Shown piece by piece: positions 22,110-32,864 of a stretch of 64,000 bases of DNA (positions within the stretch are counted from its first letter, which is position 1; every line of letters starts with the position of its first letter). The stretch lies in the NCBI GenBank assembly GCA_032718475.1, contig JAUCBJ010007570.1, positions 1 through 64,000 on the forward strand, written 5' to 3'. The notes below the pieces were generated by a model that was not told the origin of the DNA, ran no database searches, and saw only the letters and a program-made list of their open reading frames with translations. Origin of the DNA: Nemertoderma westbladi. Its lineage: Eukaryota; Xenacoelomorpha; Nemertodermatida; Nemertodermatidae. Position numbers and translations under genes: made by a program.

Positions 22110-22495
22110 TTTAACCTTCTCGATAACTTTCGTTATCTTTCGGTAATTGTCCTCTTTCAGAACTATCCACTTTTATACGCAAAGTAACCAATCACAGGTC
22201 TGCAGCCAGCCATAAGTTATAAGTCGAATGTCAAAAGATAGAGCATCGGACATAATCGTTATCATACATTTTATTATAGGACGGAACTGGTCTAGGGGTC
22301 TTATATAGTATTATATTAACAAACACCTTGAAAACACAGCTTGCCAACTCATTGTTACTATCAATAATCGCTATCGACTCATGGGTCGTTACTTACGTCT
22401 TAACAGTGGAGACCCTCCCATTGAAACCAATAATGTGTTCCATAATTTATGTCGACTTATGACTTCACTTAACAGTGGAGCACAGGCAAAACTGC
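22110..22495 (-). mobile_element. MITE-like element, copy A
   Basis: Homologous over its length, in reverse orientation, to the element at 32026-32297. Shared blocks include AAAGTAACCAATCA, CGACTCATGGGTCGT, GTGGAGACCCTCCCATTG and TTCCATAATTTATG. It ends in an AACAGTGGAGCAC terminus. Relative to copy B it carries an extra block of about 115 bp (22262-22375), part of which recurs at 23949-24010. No coding capacity. Confidence 0.55.
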
Positions 22496-24439
22496 AACTA
22501 CCCGCCAATACTACCACTTTAATCATGTAGTAAAGACAACTGCTCAAAAGCCATAAAACCATTCTGGAATAGACAACAGGCGACAGTTTCGGAATAATGA
22601 ATAAGTTATTATCTAGTATTTTTTATTTAAATCCTATATTCTATTTTGCTCTTAGCAGTATAATATAAATATAAATTTTCTAAATAAATTGTTAAAATAT
22701 CTACAGTAAGTAGTTAAAAAGGATCTCTATAAAATTGAATTGAATTGAAACTTCCAATGTTTCTGGCGTTAAACGTCGACGAATTAAAAATTTCTACGAA
22801 TTATTTTAAAGGAAACCATAAAGCATTTCTCTAGAAGCAATTCAGTTAGTTGGTAGTATATATTTGGTAGGACCAAATAGTAAGGTGAGTCCTGATTGGC
22901 TGTTGTGTAGAGCTCCGCTCTGGAAGTGGCTGGAAGAACTACTGCATGTTGTAATCTTCAGATGCGCAACATCTATTCAGATATTAATCATTCAAGGCTG
23001 TATTGCTGTTAAGTTATTACAGTACCGGTTGAAAAGTAAATGGTTAAAAACCGCTAACTGTAAAATAATGTAGCTTACTAAATAACATTCATGGGTGATT
23101 ATTGCCGAAAATCCCTTCTGGACGAAACAACAATGACAATTATCAATTTAGGTTGTGGAACCAGCTAACTGATTGAGTGGTCTTTCGCAGTGCTTCTAGT
23201 TGGAATGTCCAGGTTTCGATCCCGAACAGTTTCATAACTGGAGCGCCAACCCAGCGAATCAACACTTTCATATAAAAATCATTCAACCCTTTCATGTTGC
23301 GGAATGTTGACCCTTGGGAGTAAGTGTGACGCCCTCCCTGTCTTACAGGTAAGAACCAAAGGATAGCAGCAGCCTTTGGGTTCCCTCCGCCGGTGAAACT
23401 GCGCCAACTACGAGATGGAGCAGGCTATTCTAACGAAAAAAAAATCAACTATGAAATACAGTGAATAGTACAGCTAACAGTTTGTCAGGTGCCTATTAGT
23501 TGTGTGTAAGTTAGTTCGCCCTACAATTTGTGAGAAAGGGGGTGGATGGATATGCCCACACACACTAGATGAGTAATAATAATATAGATAACGTAGATTA
23601 AACGACAATTGGCAAATGGAGAAGAGAGAAAAATTGATAGATAATACGAGTACACAGGAGAAAGCAAAATGGGATTAGAAATGGAGGATACTAAATCGAA
23701 GCTTCGAAGATTACTGTGTAGGAGTCCCTGCCACTTGGGACTAATGATTCCTTAACATACGGTAGCATTAATTACCTGCCTGGACCATCAACCCTAGGCA
23801 CTGACTGACACAGGATGTCCCTCTTGTTGCCGCTCACCTCACTCTACCTACACGCCGGGCATGTGGTCTCAGGACTTTAGATCGCAAATGGGACTTTAGA
23901 TGCCGCCTAAATTTAGTAAAGTTGGGTTTCTGAGTTGTTTGCTAGTGTACTTTTATTATAGGAACAGTTCTAGGGGTCTTAACCTCGAATTATGAGTTTA
24001 TATTACCGAAAATAACTTATCTTTTTTATTGGGGCAATTGTAGGAGTAATTCACAAATTTAAGGATCGTGTCATTTTTAATCAACTTCATATCTCATATC
24101 TCCAAACTACGTACCGGAAATGTTATGTATTGTAGGCCATCACCACCGGTAAGGTCAGCGTAACGTTATGGTGGTACAGATAAAGTTAGGCTGTCAAGTA
24201 TTGGGTTACGTTTGATTTACTGATTAGGGTTTGTTGATAGTCACAAATCCTAATTTAAATTGATATATGTAGGCCTAACCTTATCTGCTAAGAATCTAAG
24301 AAATTTAAGAAATCTAGAATCTTAGAAATCTTTCATGCGGATGATGGATCCGGAAGTCAGGAGAGGATCTTTGGATATGTAAGAAGTCATGGGCAAGCAT
24401 AGAATAGTCGGTCTATTATTTGGAAGTCCAATAGAATAA
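22496..24439. other. Intergenic, no gene seen
   Basis: Contains a possible SINE-like segment (23165-23445) with a B-box-like GGTTTCGATCCC near 23214. A short AGGAACAGTTCTAGGGGTCTT repeat (about 23960-23980) resembles the insert in MITE copy A. No exon-like reading frame. Confidence 0.45.
23165..23445 (+). mobile_element. Possible tRNA-derived SINE
   Basis: Weak A-box (TGATTGAGTGG) and B-box-like (GGTTTCGATCCC) sequences, then a body ending GGAGCAGGCTATTCTAACGAAAA. The end resembles a shortened form of the dispersed GGAGCAGGTTACAG motif. Assignment is tentative. Confidence 0.35.
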
Positions 24440-24575
24440 GAGGGAATCTCAAGGTTCGATTATTTAGGGCAGCATTAGAACCAGCATTATCATATGGGAA
24501 CCCATGTTGGGCTCTAACTGCAGATGATATAAAATATCTGGATGGCATCTGGTGGTGCTATTGTGTTGTGTTGTA
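24440..24575 (+). mobile_element. Divergent RTE-like LINE fragment
   Basis: Matches, with many changes, the segment of the RTE-like family that encodes RLFRAAVVPVLLYGSPCWAL (compare 25120-25200). It is older than the other copies in the window. Confidence 0.6.
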
Positions 24576-24606
24576 TGATGGTGCTATACCGCCTTCACAT
24601 AAGCAG

Positions 24607-25612
24607 TTGAGTTAGAAACAGTTACTTTACACCTTCGAAACAGGAAAAAGGCCCCAAAACGACCTCTCTAAGGCACATAATGAATCCCACCGGCTCGGAT
24701 ACACGAGGACAGCCAATAATGCAGTTAAGGCTGCATCTAGGTCCTTCAACAGTCAGTACTTTGATAATCTACAGGAGCTTATAAACCAACAGCTACCAAT
24801 GATGACAACGACAGCAGGCAATCATCCCAGGCATGGAAATCGATCAACTTGCTGATGATTGGGAGGAAAAGCCAACCAATCACCAAAGTTAAGGCTGAAT
24901 CTCCAGCTAAACGCCTCAATAGTTGGAAGGTCCACTTTGATAAGCTCCTAAAAAAACAGGGTATTGCCTGATAACTCATGTATCTGAGTCTGTGCTCACA
25001 GATATCCCCATTGGTGACATCTCCTCTGCTGAAATCAAGACTGCAGCAAAGAGCATCAAGACCAATCGTGCCAGTGGATAGGCTTTCCAGGATTTGGAAG
25101 TCACCGAGAATTAATCGGAAACTTAAGGTCCAAATATTTAGAGCAGCAGTAGTTCCAGTACTCCTCTATGGGAGTCCATGCTGGGCTCTAAGTGCTGAGG
25201 ACACCAAATCTCTGGATGGCACATTCACAAGAATGCTACGCCGGGTTCATTGTGCCACGTACAATGCACACATCTCCAACCAGACACTATATAACATTGG
25301 AGGTGTCTCATTGGTTCCCCCAAGCTTGACACTAGAACAAAATCGCCTCCGCTTTGCAGGACATTGCTTTCGCCGTGAGGACCAGTCAGTGCATAATCTT
25401 GTACTTTGGCAGCCTCATAGAGTGAATAAGCATAGTGGACAGCCCATGACTTTCTTGAGACACATCTTAAAGGACACTGGCCTTGAAGATGCTGATGATC
25501 TAGCAAATGTCATGGGTGATAGGGAGTTGTGGCGGCGCAATTTTGTCGACAAGCCGGCACAGCATTCTTAAAAATGCAGCTGCAATGCAGCATGCCGATC
25601 CTAGTAGTAATC
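24607..25612 (+). mobile_element. RTE-like LINE copy with internal RT deletion
   Basis: The left part corresponds to the linker between endonuclease and RT, ending near the TNRAS motif at about 25075. It is joined directly to the C-terminal region (RLSRIWKSPRINRKLKV, from about 25080), so most of the RT is deleted. The C-terminal frame runs to a stop at 25569-25571 (ending DKPAQHS). The family's characteristic short 3' tail follows, with TGCAGCTGCAATGCAGCATG and a CCTAGTAGTA end (to 25612). A very short 3' UTR fits RTE-type LINEs. Confidence 0.75.
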
Positions 25613-25745
25613 GTGCCAGTGGGGTAGATGGCGCGCCCCCCTGAGAACTTTAAAAGTAGGAACCTGTACCAAAGGGCAACCTACCAATCTATCACTCTTT
25701 TCGTGGAAACTCGTTGCTGCCAAGCTATACAATAGAATGCGGAGA
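25605..25745 (+). mobile_element. RTE-like LINE RT fragment
   Basis: Starts with a NRASGVDG motif right after the tail of the preceding copy. It continues through a region equivalent to the SFRGISL and AAKLYNR motifs of the copy at 55321-58062, with indels. It ends abruptly at about 25745, where the antisense Cys-rich ORF region begins. Confidence 0.6.
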
Positions 25746-26224
25746 TGGAAATAGAAATGGACGGAATAACCGACACCTGGAACTGGGGGACCCGACTGGT
25801 GAGACACCGACACTGGGGGACCCGATGAGGGGGCCGGGGACCCAGCACCATTTTGCGGGGTTAACGTGCAGTCCGGATCAAATTCTCCTGGGGTTAGAGT
25901 CTGGTCCATCAGGTCGTCGAGCTCCTCCAGGATTGAGTTTATAACTTCTGGGGTTACATGGCCGTTATGCGCAAGGTCCGCTGTGGCTTGACGCGATTTC
26001 CATCTGGGCGAGTTGGATACCAGATAGTCGAGAACCCCGTGGCCTGCGGAAACGCTGTACCTCGGGGGCATCGCGAGACTATCTGGATCGGGAGAGCTCG
26101 GCCCGTTCGCGCACGAGTTCTGCTCCAGAGGTTTGCAGGAGGAACAGGGAACTCCCGCACAAGCACACTTGCACCCTCGGCAAGAGCCGCTGCGACACTT
26201 GCAGCAGCGCTGGGATGGCGCCAT
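25745..26224 (-). pseudogene. Cysteine-rich ORF, 3'-truncated
   Basis: ATG at 26222-26224 on the minus strand. The N-terminus has a compact Cys cluster: CCKCRSGSCRGCKCACAG followed by VPCSSC, then Pro/Ser-rich sequence and a helix-like segment VINSILEELDDLMDQ. The open frame continues to 25601, but below about 25745 it is antisense to LINE RT sequence, so the native C-terminus is missing. The Cys cluster suggests a zinc-binding knuckle. From memory, similar clusters begin large retroelement proteins in invertebrates whose C-termini resemble the nuclease fragment at 16161-17255; that link is an inference. No host gene family is recognised. Confidence 0.45.
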
Positions 26225-26304
26225 GTAGGGGAATCCGCTCGAAAATCCGGCGATAGATCGTTCACGTTGCGATGTAGCAGCCTATCAGTTATGTTGCACC
26301 GTGG

Positions 26305-26324
26305 TGACGTCAGCCGTGACGTCA
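26305..26324 (-). promoter_or_regulatory. Two palindromic CRE sites
   Basis: TGACGTCA occurs at 26305-26312 and 26317-26324, 12 bp centre to centre. That is 81-100 bp upstream of the ATG of the Cys-rich ORF. Full CREB/ATF palindromes twice at this spacing are unlikely by chance and suggest an internal promoter. Binding is not shown by sequence alone. Confidence 0.45.
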
Positions 26325-26723
26325 ACAGTCAGTACACCAGTAAATTATCGATATGATAATTATTATTATAATATAATTATTATAATAATAAATAAATTAA
26401 ATAAATTAAATACTCATCCTAACCTTCAGAGCTCTACGGTCGAACTCACCGTCTTATATCCGATCATTACTAACGATCCGAACCGTCTCCCGGTACTCCA
26501 TGCGCAGTAGCACGGCTCTGGAACTCGAAATCACGCGCTCAAACTCGCGGTACACCGCGCGGTGTACCGTTCTGTTGGATATGAACGGGCCTTTAGATAT
26601 ATGTATGCAAACAAATCGAGTTTGTCAAAAAAATGGAATCTGCAAAAAAATGAGAAGATTTTTTGCACTATAGTAGCTTGATTTCATTAAAATTTAACAT
26701 TATATTATTTATATTTATATATG
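26325..26723. other. AT-rich spacer, no gene seen
   Basis: An ATTATTATAATA low-complexity block (26355-26410) is followed by unique sequence. CGCGGTACACCGCGCGGTGTACC near 26546 is a short GC palindrome, here split as CGCGGTACACCGCG and CGGTGTACC. Confidence 0.5.
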
Positions 26724-26762
26724 TGCTGCTTCAATGCAGCATGCCGATAGTAGTAGTAGTCT
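26724..26762 (+). mobile_element. RTE-like LINE tail only
   Basis: Only the last roughly 35 bp of the RTE-like family are present: GCTGCTTCAATGCAGCATG, CCGATAGTAGTAGTAG. This is an extreme 5' truncation. Confidence 0.6.
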
Positions 26763-27667
26763 AGTAGACTTAGGTCATTATTTTAAGAAAAAAATCCCTA
26801 TTAAAAAAACAAAAAATCAAATTTTGGTTTGAAATCCCTCAGCACTATTGGACGCAAGTTGTGACATTTATTGTAATAACCTTATTGAAAACGACTTGCA
26901 TTGCAATTTTACACCTGAGTGTGTTGATTGATTCATAATTATTTGGTTAACAGGTTTGGAAGCAATGATCCGACAGCACCCTGTCAGTTCTTGACAACTC
27001 CAATATGAACACTAATTCAATCAATGTTTCAGCTTTCTTGAACCGGAGTCATGGAAAATTGGATAGAAATATATTGTTAGAAGTCGCCAACACGTAAGTA
27101 AGCACGGGGAGTAACAGGAAGTTTGCAGTTTTACATTAGTTTACTATGTCACATTTCAATTGAATTGTTACGATAAATTCTGATGTCACGATTAGAGAGT
27201 TGTCGATAACTCTTACAAACAAACACCCACCGGCGTACAAGTAAATCTTACGCATTCCGATTAAATAAATATGATTTTTCTATTTTATTCAAAAATGCAA
27301 ATCCTACTCAAGTATTTAACAAATTTTAATTTGTCATTAGTAAGATAACCGTATATCTGTAACGTTTGTTTATCTACCTCTAAAATTTATGAGTCATTAT
27401 TACGTTGTACAGTAGAATACCGGTAGAGTAATAAAGTATAATAGGTGCTATTACAATAGTTTATGGATATGTACCATATACAATACTTATCTGAAATAAA
27501 TATGAAACGAATACTATACGGACGATGGGTTCAATCATGAAATTCAGTTGATCAATTCTAAACCTAACTGTTCTAATTACCTCCTCAACTGTAGGAGTTT
27601 AAACCGAAATCTATCACCAACTACCGATATTATAAGTACATTAGAACATGATTTCGATATGTTAATC
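26763..27667. other. Intergenic, no gene seen
   Basis: AT-rich unique sequence without exon-like frames or clear repeats. Confidence 0.5.
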
Positions 27668-27925
27668 TTCGCCCGCGTACAACCTTCGCCCGGGGTATAA
27701 CTTCGCCCGCAAGGCAATCTTCGCCCGCGAGCAACCTTCCCCCGATAAGATTTGTGTTAGTAACAAATTGAGTGAAAGGAGCAGGTTACAGAGATGGCTT
27801 TTTCTAACCAAAACAATAATTGTTTATTGAGCGTAGATTGCCTCGGGCGAAGGTTTCCACCGGGCGATAGTTGCTCATTGTGAGGACTAAGATTGCTTTG
27901 GGCGAAGATTGGACGCGGGTGAAGT
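27668..27925. repeat. CTTCGCCCG inverted cluster
   Basis: The left arm holds four CTTCGCCCG-type words (27668-27725), and the right arm (27840-27922) holds the same words inverted (CGGGCGAAG). Between them sits a copy of the dispersed GGAGCAGGTTACAG motif (27774-27830). This looks like a small foldback element. Confidence 0.5.
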
Positions 27926-28096
27926 TTGCTGTACCCCTCTCAGCCCGACCGAACGGAAGGCAGAGTGGTACTGGGTGGGGCGTAGGCTACTACATCAAAA
28001 ACAATATAAATTTTCTAGAAAAAAAAAAGAATTAAAAGTCAAGGAATTGAAAACAAGTGGATTCAAAATAAAAAGAACAGCAATAAAGATCGCTTT

Positions 28097-28240
28097 GTAG
28101 GTATAATCTACAGACCTCCATCTGTTAATTTTAATACATTTCACGAAATTTTGGATAAACTTTTGTTATCTATCACTAACCTAAATGTGGATGTTGTACT
28201 GACTGGCGATTTTAACGTAAACCTTAACAAAATAATCAAG
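28097..28240 (+). mobile_element. L2/CR1-like LINE endonuclease fragment
   Basis: Translates to VGIIYRPPSVNF followed later by DVVLTGDFNVNL. These are the YRPP and GDFN motifs of an apurinic-endonuclease-type LINE. Both flanks lose the frame. Confidence 0.75.
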
Positions 28241-28707
28241 GAAAGTTGTATATTTCGACATGCCTAAATAGCTCTGGAGTCTTTTAATCCGAGTATGGCC
28301 CAACGGACCATTTATTTAGTAACTTTTTAATTTTTTAGGAGTGACTCAGCATTTTTTGAACAACCCAAAAATAACAACCTATATTACTATATATATATAT
28401 AAACTATATTACGCCTAATGATATTTTGTGCTTAAAAAAATGAATTTTTTAAGCGATAATGGGTGAAATGATAAGACTTTTTTTTACAAGGAAATGAACC
28501 TGAAGGCCTAATGTACTTAATTACAGTGAGATTCCAAATACAACAATATAATTGTTTTTTAGAGGTCGAGATTATTACAACGAATAACATACCAAATATA
28601 TGCCATAAGATAATGCGTTGATTACTTATTGGCCGGGCAATAATTAATTTAGTTTATTTGTTTCTCTTTATTGGACTAATCATTGAATAACGTATTAATC
28701 AGAATTA
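28241..28707. other. Intergenic, no gene seen
   Basis: AT-rich, with a (TA)n run near 28388-28402. Confidence 0.5.
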
Positions 28708-31197
28708 CCAAGAATTGGATGTTAGACGGATCCAAGAATTGGATGTTGGACGGATCCAAGAATTGGATGTTACGGACCAAGAATTGGATGTTAGACGGAT
28801 CCAAGAATTGGATGTTAGACGGATCGAAGAATTGGATGTTAGACGGATCCAAGAATTGGATGTTACGGACCAAGAATTGGATGTTAGACGGATCCAATAA
28901 TTGGATGTTGGACGGATCCAAGAATTGGATGTTACCGACCAAGAATTGGATGTTAGACGGATCCAAGAATTGGATGTTGGACGGATCCAGAATATGATGT
29001 TGGACGGATCCAGAATAGGATGTTGGACGGATCCAGAATAGGATGTTGGACGGATCCAAGAATTTGATGTTGGACGGAACCAGAATATGATGTTGGACGG
29101 ATCCAAGAATTGGATGTTGGACGGATCCAGAGTATATGTTGGACGGATCCAAGAATTGGATGTTAGATGGATCCAGGAATTGGATGTTACGGACCCAAGA
29201 ATTGGATGTTGGAGGGATCCAGAATAGGATGTTGGACGGATCCAAGAATTGGATGTTGGACGGATCCAAGAATTGAATGTTGGACGGATCCAGAATAGGA
29301 TGTTGGACGGATCCAGAGTAGATGTTGGACGGATCCAAGAATTGGATGTTACGGACCCAAGAATTGGATGTTGGAGGGATCCAGAATAGGATGTTGGACG
29401 GATCCAAGAATTGGATGTTGGACGGATCCAAGAATTGAATGTTGGACGGATCCAGAATATGATGTTGGACGGATCCAGAATATGATGTTGGACGGATCCA
29501 AGAATTGGATGTTACGGACCCAAGAATTTGATGTTGGAGGGATCCAGAATAGGATGTTGGACGGATCCAAGAATTGGATGTTGGACGGATCCAAGAATTG
29601 AATGTTGGACGGATCCAGAATAGGATGTTGGACGGATCCAGAGTAGATGTTGGACGGATCCAAGAATTGGATGTTAAGGACCCAAGAATTGGATGTTGGA
29701 GGGATCCAGAATAGGATGTTGGACGGATCCAAGAATTGGATGTTGGACGGATCCAAGAATTGAATGTTGGACGGATCCAGAATATGATGTTGGACGGATC
29801 CAAGAATTGGATGTTGGACGGATCCAAGAATTGGATGTTGGACGGATCCAAGAATTGGATGTTGGAGGGATCCAGAATAGGATGTTGGACGGATCCAAGA
29901 ATTGGATGTTGGACGGATCCAAGAATTGAATGTTGGACGGATCCAGAATATGATGTTGGACGGATCCAGAATATGATGTTGGACGGATCCAAGAATTGGA
30001 TGTTGGACGGATCCAAGAATTGAATGTTGGACGGATCCAGAATATGATGTTGGACGGATCCAAGAATTGGATGTTGGACGGATCCAAGAATTGGATGTTG
30101 GACGGATCCAAGAATTGGATGTTAGACGGATCCAAGAATTGGATGTTGGACGGATCCAGAATATGATGTTGGACGGATCCAAGAATTAGATGTTACGGAC
30201 CAAGAATGGATGTTAGACGGATCCAAGAATTGGATGTTGGACGGATCCAGAATAGGATGTTGGACGGATCAAGAATAGGATGTTGGACGGATCCAGAATA
30301 GGATGTTGGACGGATCCAGAATAGGATGTTGGGCGGATCCAGAATGGGATGTTAGACGGATCCAAGAATTGGATGTTAGACCTTTCCAAGAATTGGATGT
30401 TTGGCGGATCAACGAATTGGATGTTAGATGGATCCAGGAATTGGATGTTACGGATCCAATAATTTGATGTTACGGACCAAGACTTGGATGTTGTACAGAT
30501 CCAATAATATGATGTTGGACGGATCCAAGAATTGGATGTTACGGACCCAAGAATTGGATGTTGGAGGGATCCAGAATAGGATGTTGGATGGATCCAAGAA
30601 TTGGATGTTGGACGGATCCAAGAATTGAATGTTGGACGGATCCAGAATATGATGTTGGACGGATCCAAGAATTGAATGTTGGACGGATCCAAGAATTGGA
30701 TGTTGGACGGATCCAAGAATTGGATGTTAGACGGATCCAAGAATTGGATGTTGGACGGATCCAGAATAGGATGTTGGACGGATCCAAGAATTGGATGTTA
30801 CGGACCAATAATGGATGTTGGACGGATCCAGAATAGGATGTTGGACGGATCAAGAATAGGATGTTGGACGGATCCAGAATAGGATGTTGGACGGATCCAG
30901 AATAGGATGTTGGACGGATCCAGAATGGGATGTTAGACCTTTCCAAGAATTGGATGTTTGGCGGATCAACGAATTGGATGTTAGATGGATCCAGGAATTG
31001 GATGTTACGGATCCAATAATTTGATGTTACGGACCAAGACTTGGATGTTAGACGGATCCAAGAATTGGATGTTGGACGGATCCAGAATATGATGTTGGAC
31101 GGATCCAGAATAGGATGTTGGACGGATCCAAGAATTGGATGTTGGACGGATCCAAGAATTGGATGTTGGACGGATCCAAGAATTGGATGTTACGGAC
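28708..31197. repeat. 24-bp minisatellite, left block
   Basis: About 100 tandem units that start GGATCCAAGAATTGG and end in GTTGGAC. Two main length classes occur: a 24-bp form with CCAAGAATTGG and a 23-bp form with CCAGAATAGG. Units are arranged in recurring longer blocks, for example around GTTACGGACCC. Because 24 is a multiple of three, the minus strand shows long DPSNIQFL-type frames; the 23-bp units break them. Confidence 0.95.
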
Positions 31198-31570
31198 TAG
31201 GGATGTCCCGGAATCGATATTTTGATTCCGGCCGGAACCGGAACCGGAATTCAACATGCCGGAATACTAAATGACCCATGAAACTGTATAATTTTACATA
31301 TTAATATAATTTAATATTTACAGCTAAGTTTGATAATGAGATGAATCAGAACCTTGGGGGGAATTAAGGTGGGTGGAGTGGAGAATGGCCTGGCTGGCCC
31401 GTTATGGCCTATTATGGTGACGGTATGGTACTTCGGCATTATTTAATATCATTTTTTTCTAAAATCGATAACCTTAGGTTTTTAGCCTTTAGACTCCTAA
31501 AAACCTACGTTAAACAAAAACTTACGGTTTCGCGTCATTAGGTCCTTTGGTGCAATATCCTGGTGTCTTT

Positions 31571-31620
31571 AAGGGAAAGGAGCATGTTACAGAGACATGT
31601 TATTCGAACCAAAACAATAT
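31571..31620 (+). repeat. Dispersed GGAGCAGGTTACAG motif, copy
   Basis: GGAGCATGTTACAG followed by TTCGAACCAAAACAATA. It lies within the hAT element. Confidence 0.55.
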
Positions 31621-32025
31621 ACGAGGCCACTAGTACATCACATGTTACAGTTTAATTGTTGCTGGGAATAAATAGATTTATGGTAAGAAATGGATTTGCT
31701 GTAAATAGAAACAAAACTACTATATTATGCAGCACCTACGACGCAGAACTGAACTAACGACAACTCGCAGGACCTGTACGTATTGTAATAACGTTTTATA
31801 TTTATATTAGTTTTAGGTTAAAGTAGTAATTGTAATTGTGTTAATCGTTAATCGAGTTTCATTGCTAACTTTACAAGGTTAGCAATTTATTTAGCCTCCT
31901 GTAATTATCATATTATTTAATAATTAATTCAATGTAAAATAATGTAAAATCAATCTAAAAAAACGCCATTTTATAAGCAAATTGTAATAATTAAATTGGA
32001 AAAACCACCCGCTAAGGCCCGTGCT

Positions 32026-32297
32026 CCACTGGTAAGTCTTATGTAGTCTTAGTCAGAATAAATTATGGAACACGTTGGTTTCAATGGGGGCGTCTCCACT
32101 GGTAAATCGTAAGTTACGACCGATGAGTCGAAAGTGATTATGTCCCATGTTCCATCTTTTACTACATGACTCATGTGTTATATCCTGCAAGAGGCCTCTG
32201 ATTGGTTACTTTGGGTATAAATATGCAGTAAATGTGAGAGCATCTTATATTTTTATCAAATGACTTATGACTTGTGTTACCAATGGAGCAAGGAGGC
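32026..32297 (+). mobile_element. MITE-like element, copy B
   Basis: Ends GCTCCACTGGTAAGTC and, inverted, ACCAATGGAGC. It is the reverse-complement homologue of 22110-22495 and is nested inside the hAT element. Confidence 0.6.
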
Positions 32298-32445
32298 ATT
32301 CATTTTGAGATTCTGACTAAGACAAAATCTGAAAACGACTTACCAGTGTTACAATGAAATGTGTTACATATACCCATCAAGACTGAATTCACTTTAATAA
32401 ACAGGGTGGCTGAGAATTTTCCCTCGTTAGATAGGTTATTTAGGT

Positions 32446-32520
32446 TCTACCTTGATGTAGTGGTTGCATTGATTTCCAATCTATCTGGAGGTCGTGGGTT
32501 CGATCCCTGCATGTGGGCCA
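32446..32520 (+). mobile_element. tRNA-derived SINE head
   Basis: A box TGATGTAGTGG (32453-32463) and B box GGTTCGATCC (32497-32506), with the same flanking words as the copy near 953-1026. Nested in the hAT element. Confidence 0.6.
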
Positions 32521-32864
32521 AGACAGTCTTCGATTCGACACGAATGGTTTGAAGGGGCTAACCAGGGCACATCTATGCCTTTCATCCTTAAATGTTAGCT
32601 CTAACGGTCGAAGAAATCTTTATTTCTATACTTGTTTACAAGTGTTGAAAAGTATCTTAAACTAATTGGTAATATTGTTTAAAAAATATACAAATGTTAA
32701 TAATAATTTAACAAACTAATTGCAACTATCAAACTAGATATGAACCTTGCAATTCCGGTAAAATTCCGGCCGGAATTGACCCCATTCCGGCAATTCCGGC
32801 CGGAACCAGAATCGGGCAAAAACCGCCGGAATTCCGGCCGGAACGGAATTCCGGGACATCCCTA

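Larger units (their letters stand above)
31198..32864. mobile_element. hAT-type DNA transposon, non-autonomous
   Basis: 1,667 bp with inverted ends TAGGGATGTCCCGGAAT and ATTCCGGGACATCCCTA. A perfect 8-bp target duplication TTACGGAC (31190-31197 and 32865-32872) marks hAT-type insertion. Subterminal CCGGCCGGAA repeats occur on both sides. No transposase frame is present. It carries a MITE-like segment (32026-32297) and a tRNA-derived SINE (about 32446-32520), and it splits the minisatellite. Confidence 0.9.

Noticed and set aside
28676-30182. Long DPSNIQFL-type and MLDGSKNW-type frames
   Set aside because: Products of the 24-bp minisatellite. They are broken wherever a 23-bp unit occurs, and both strands are equally open.
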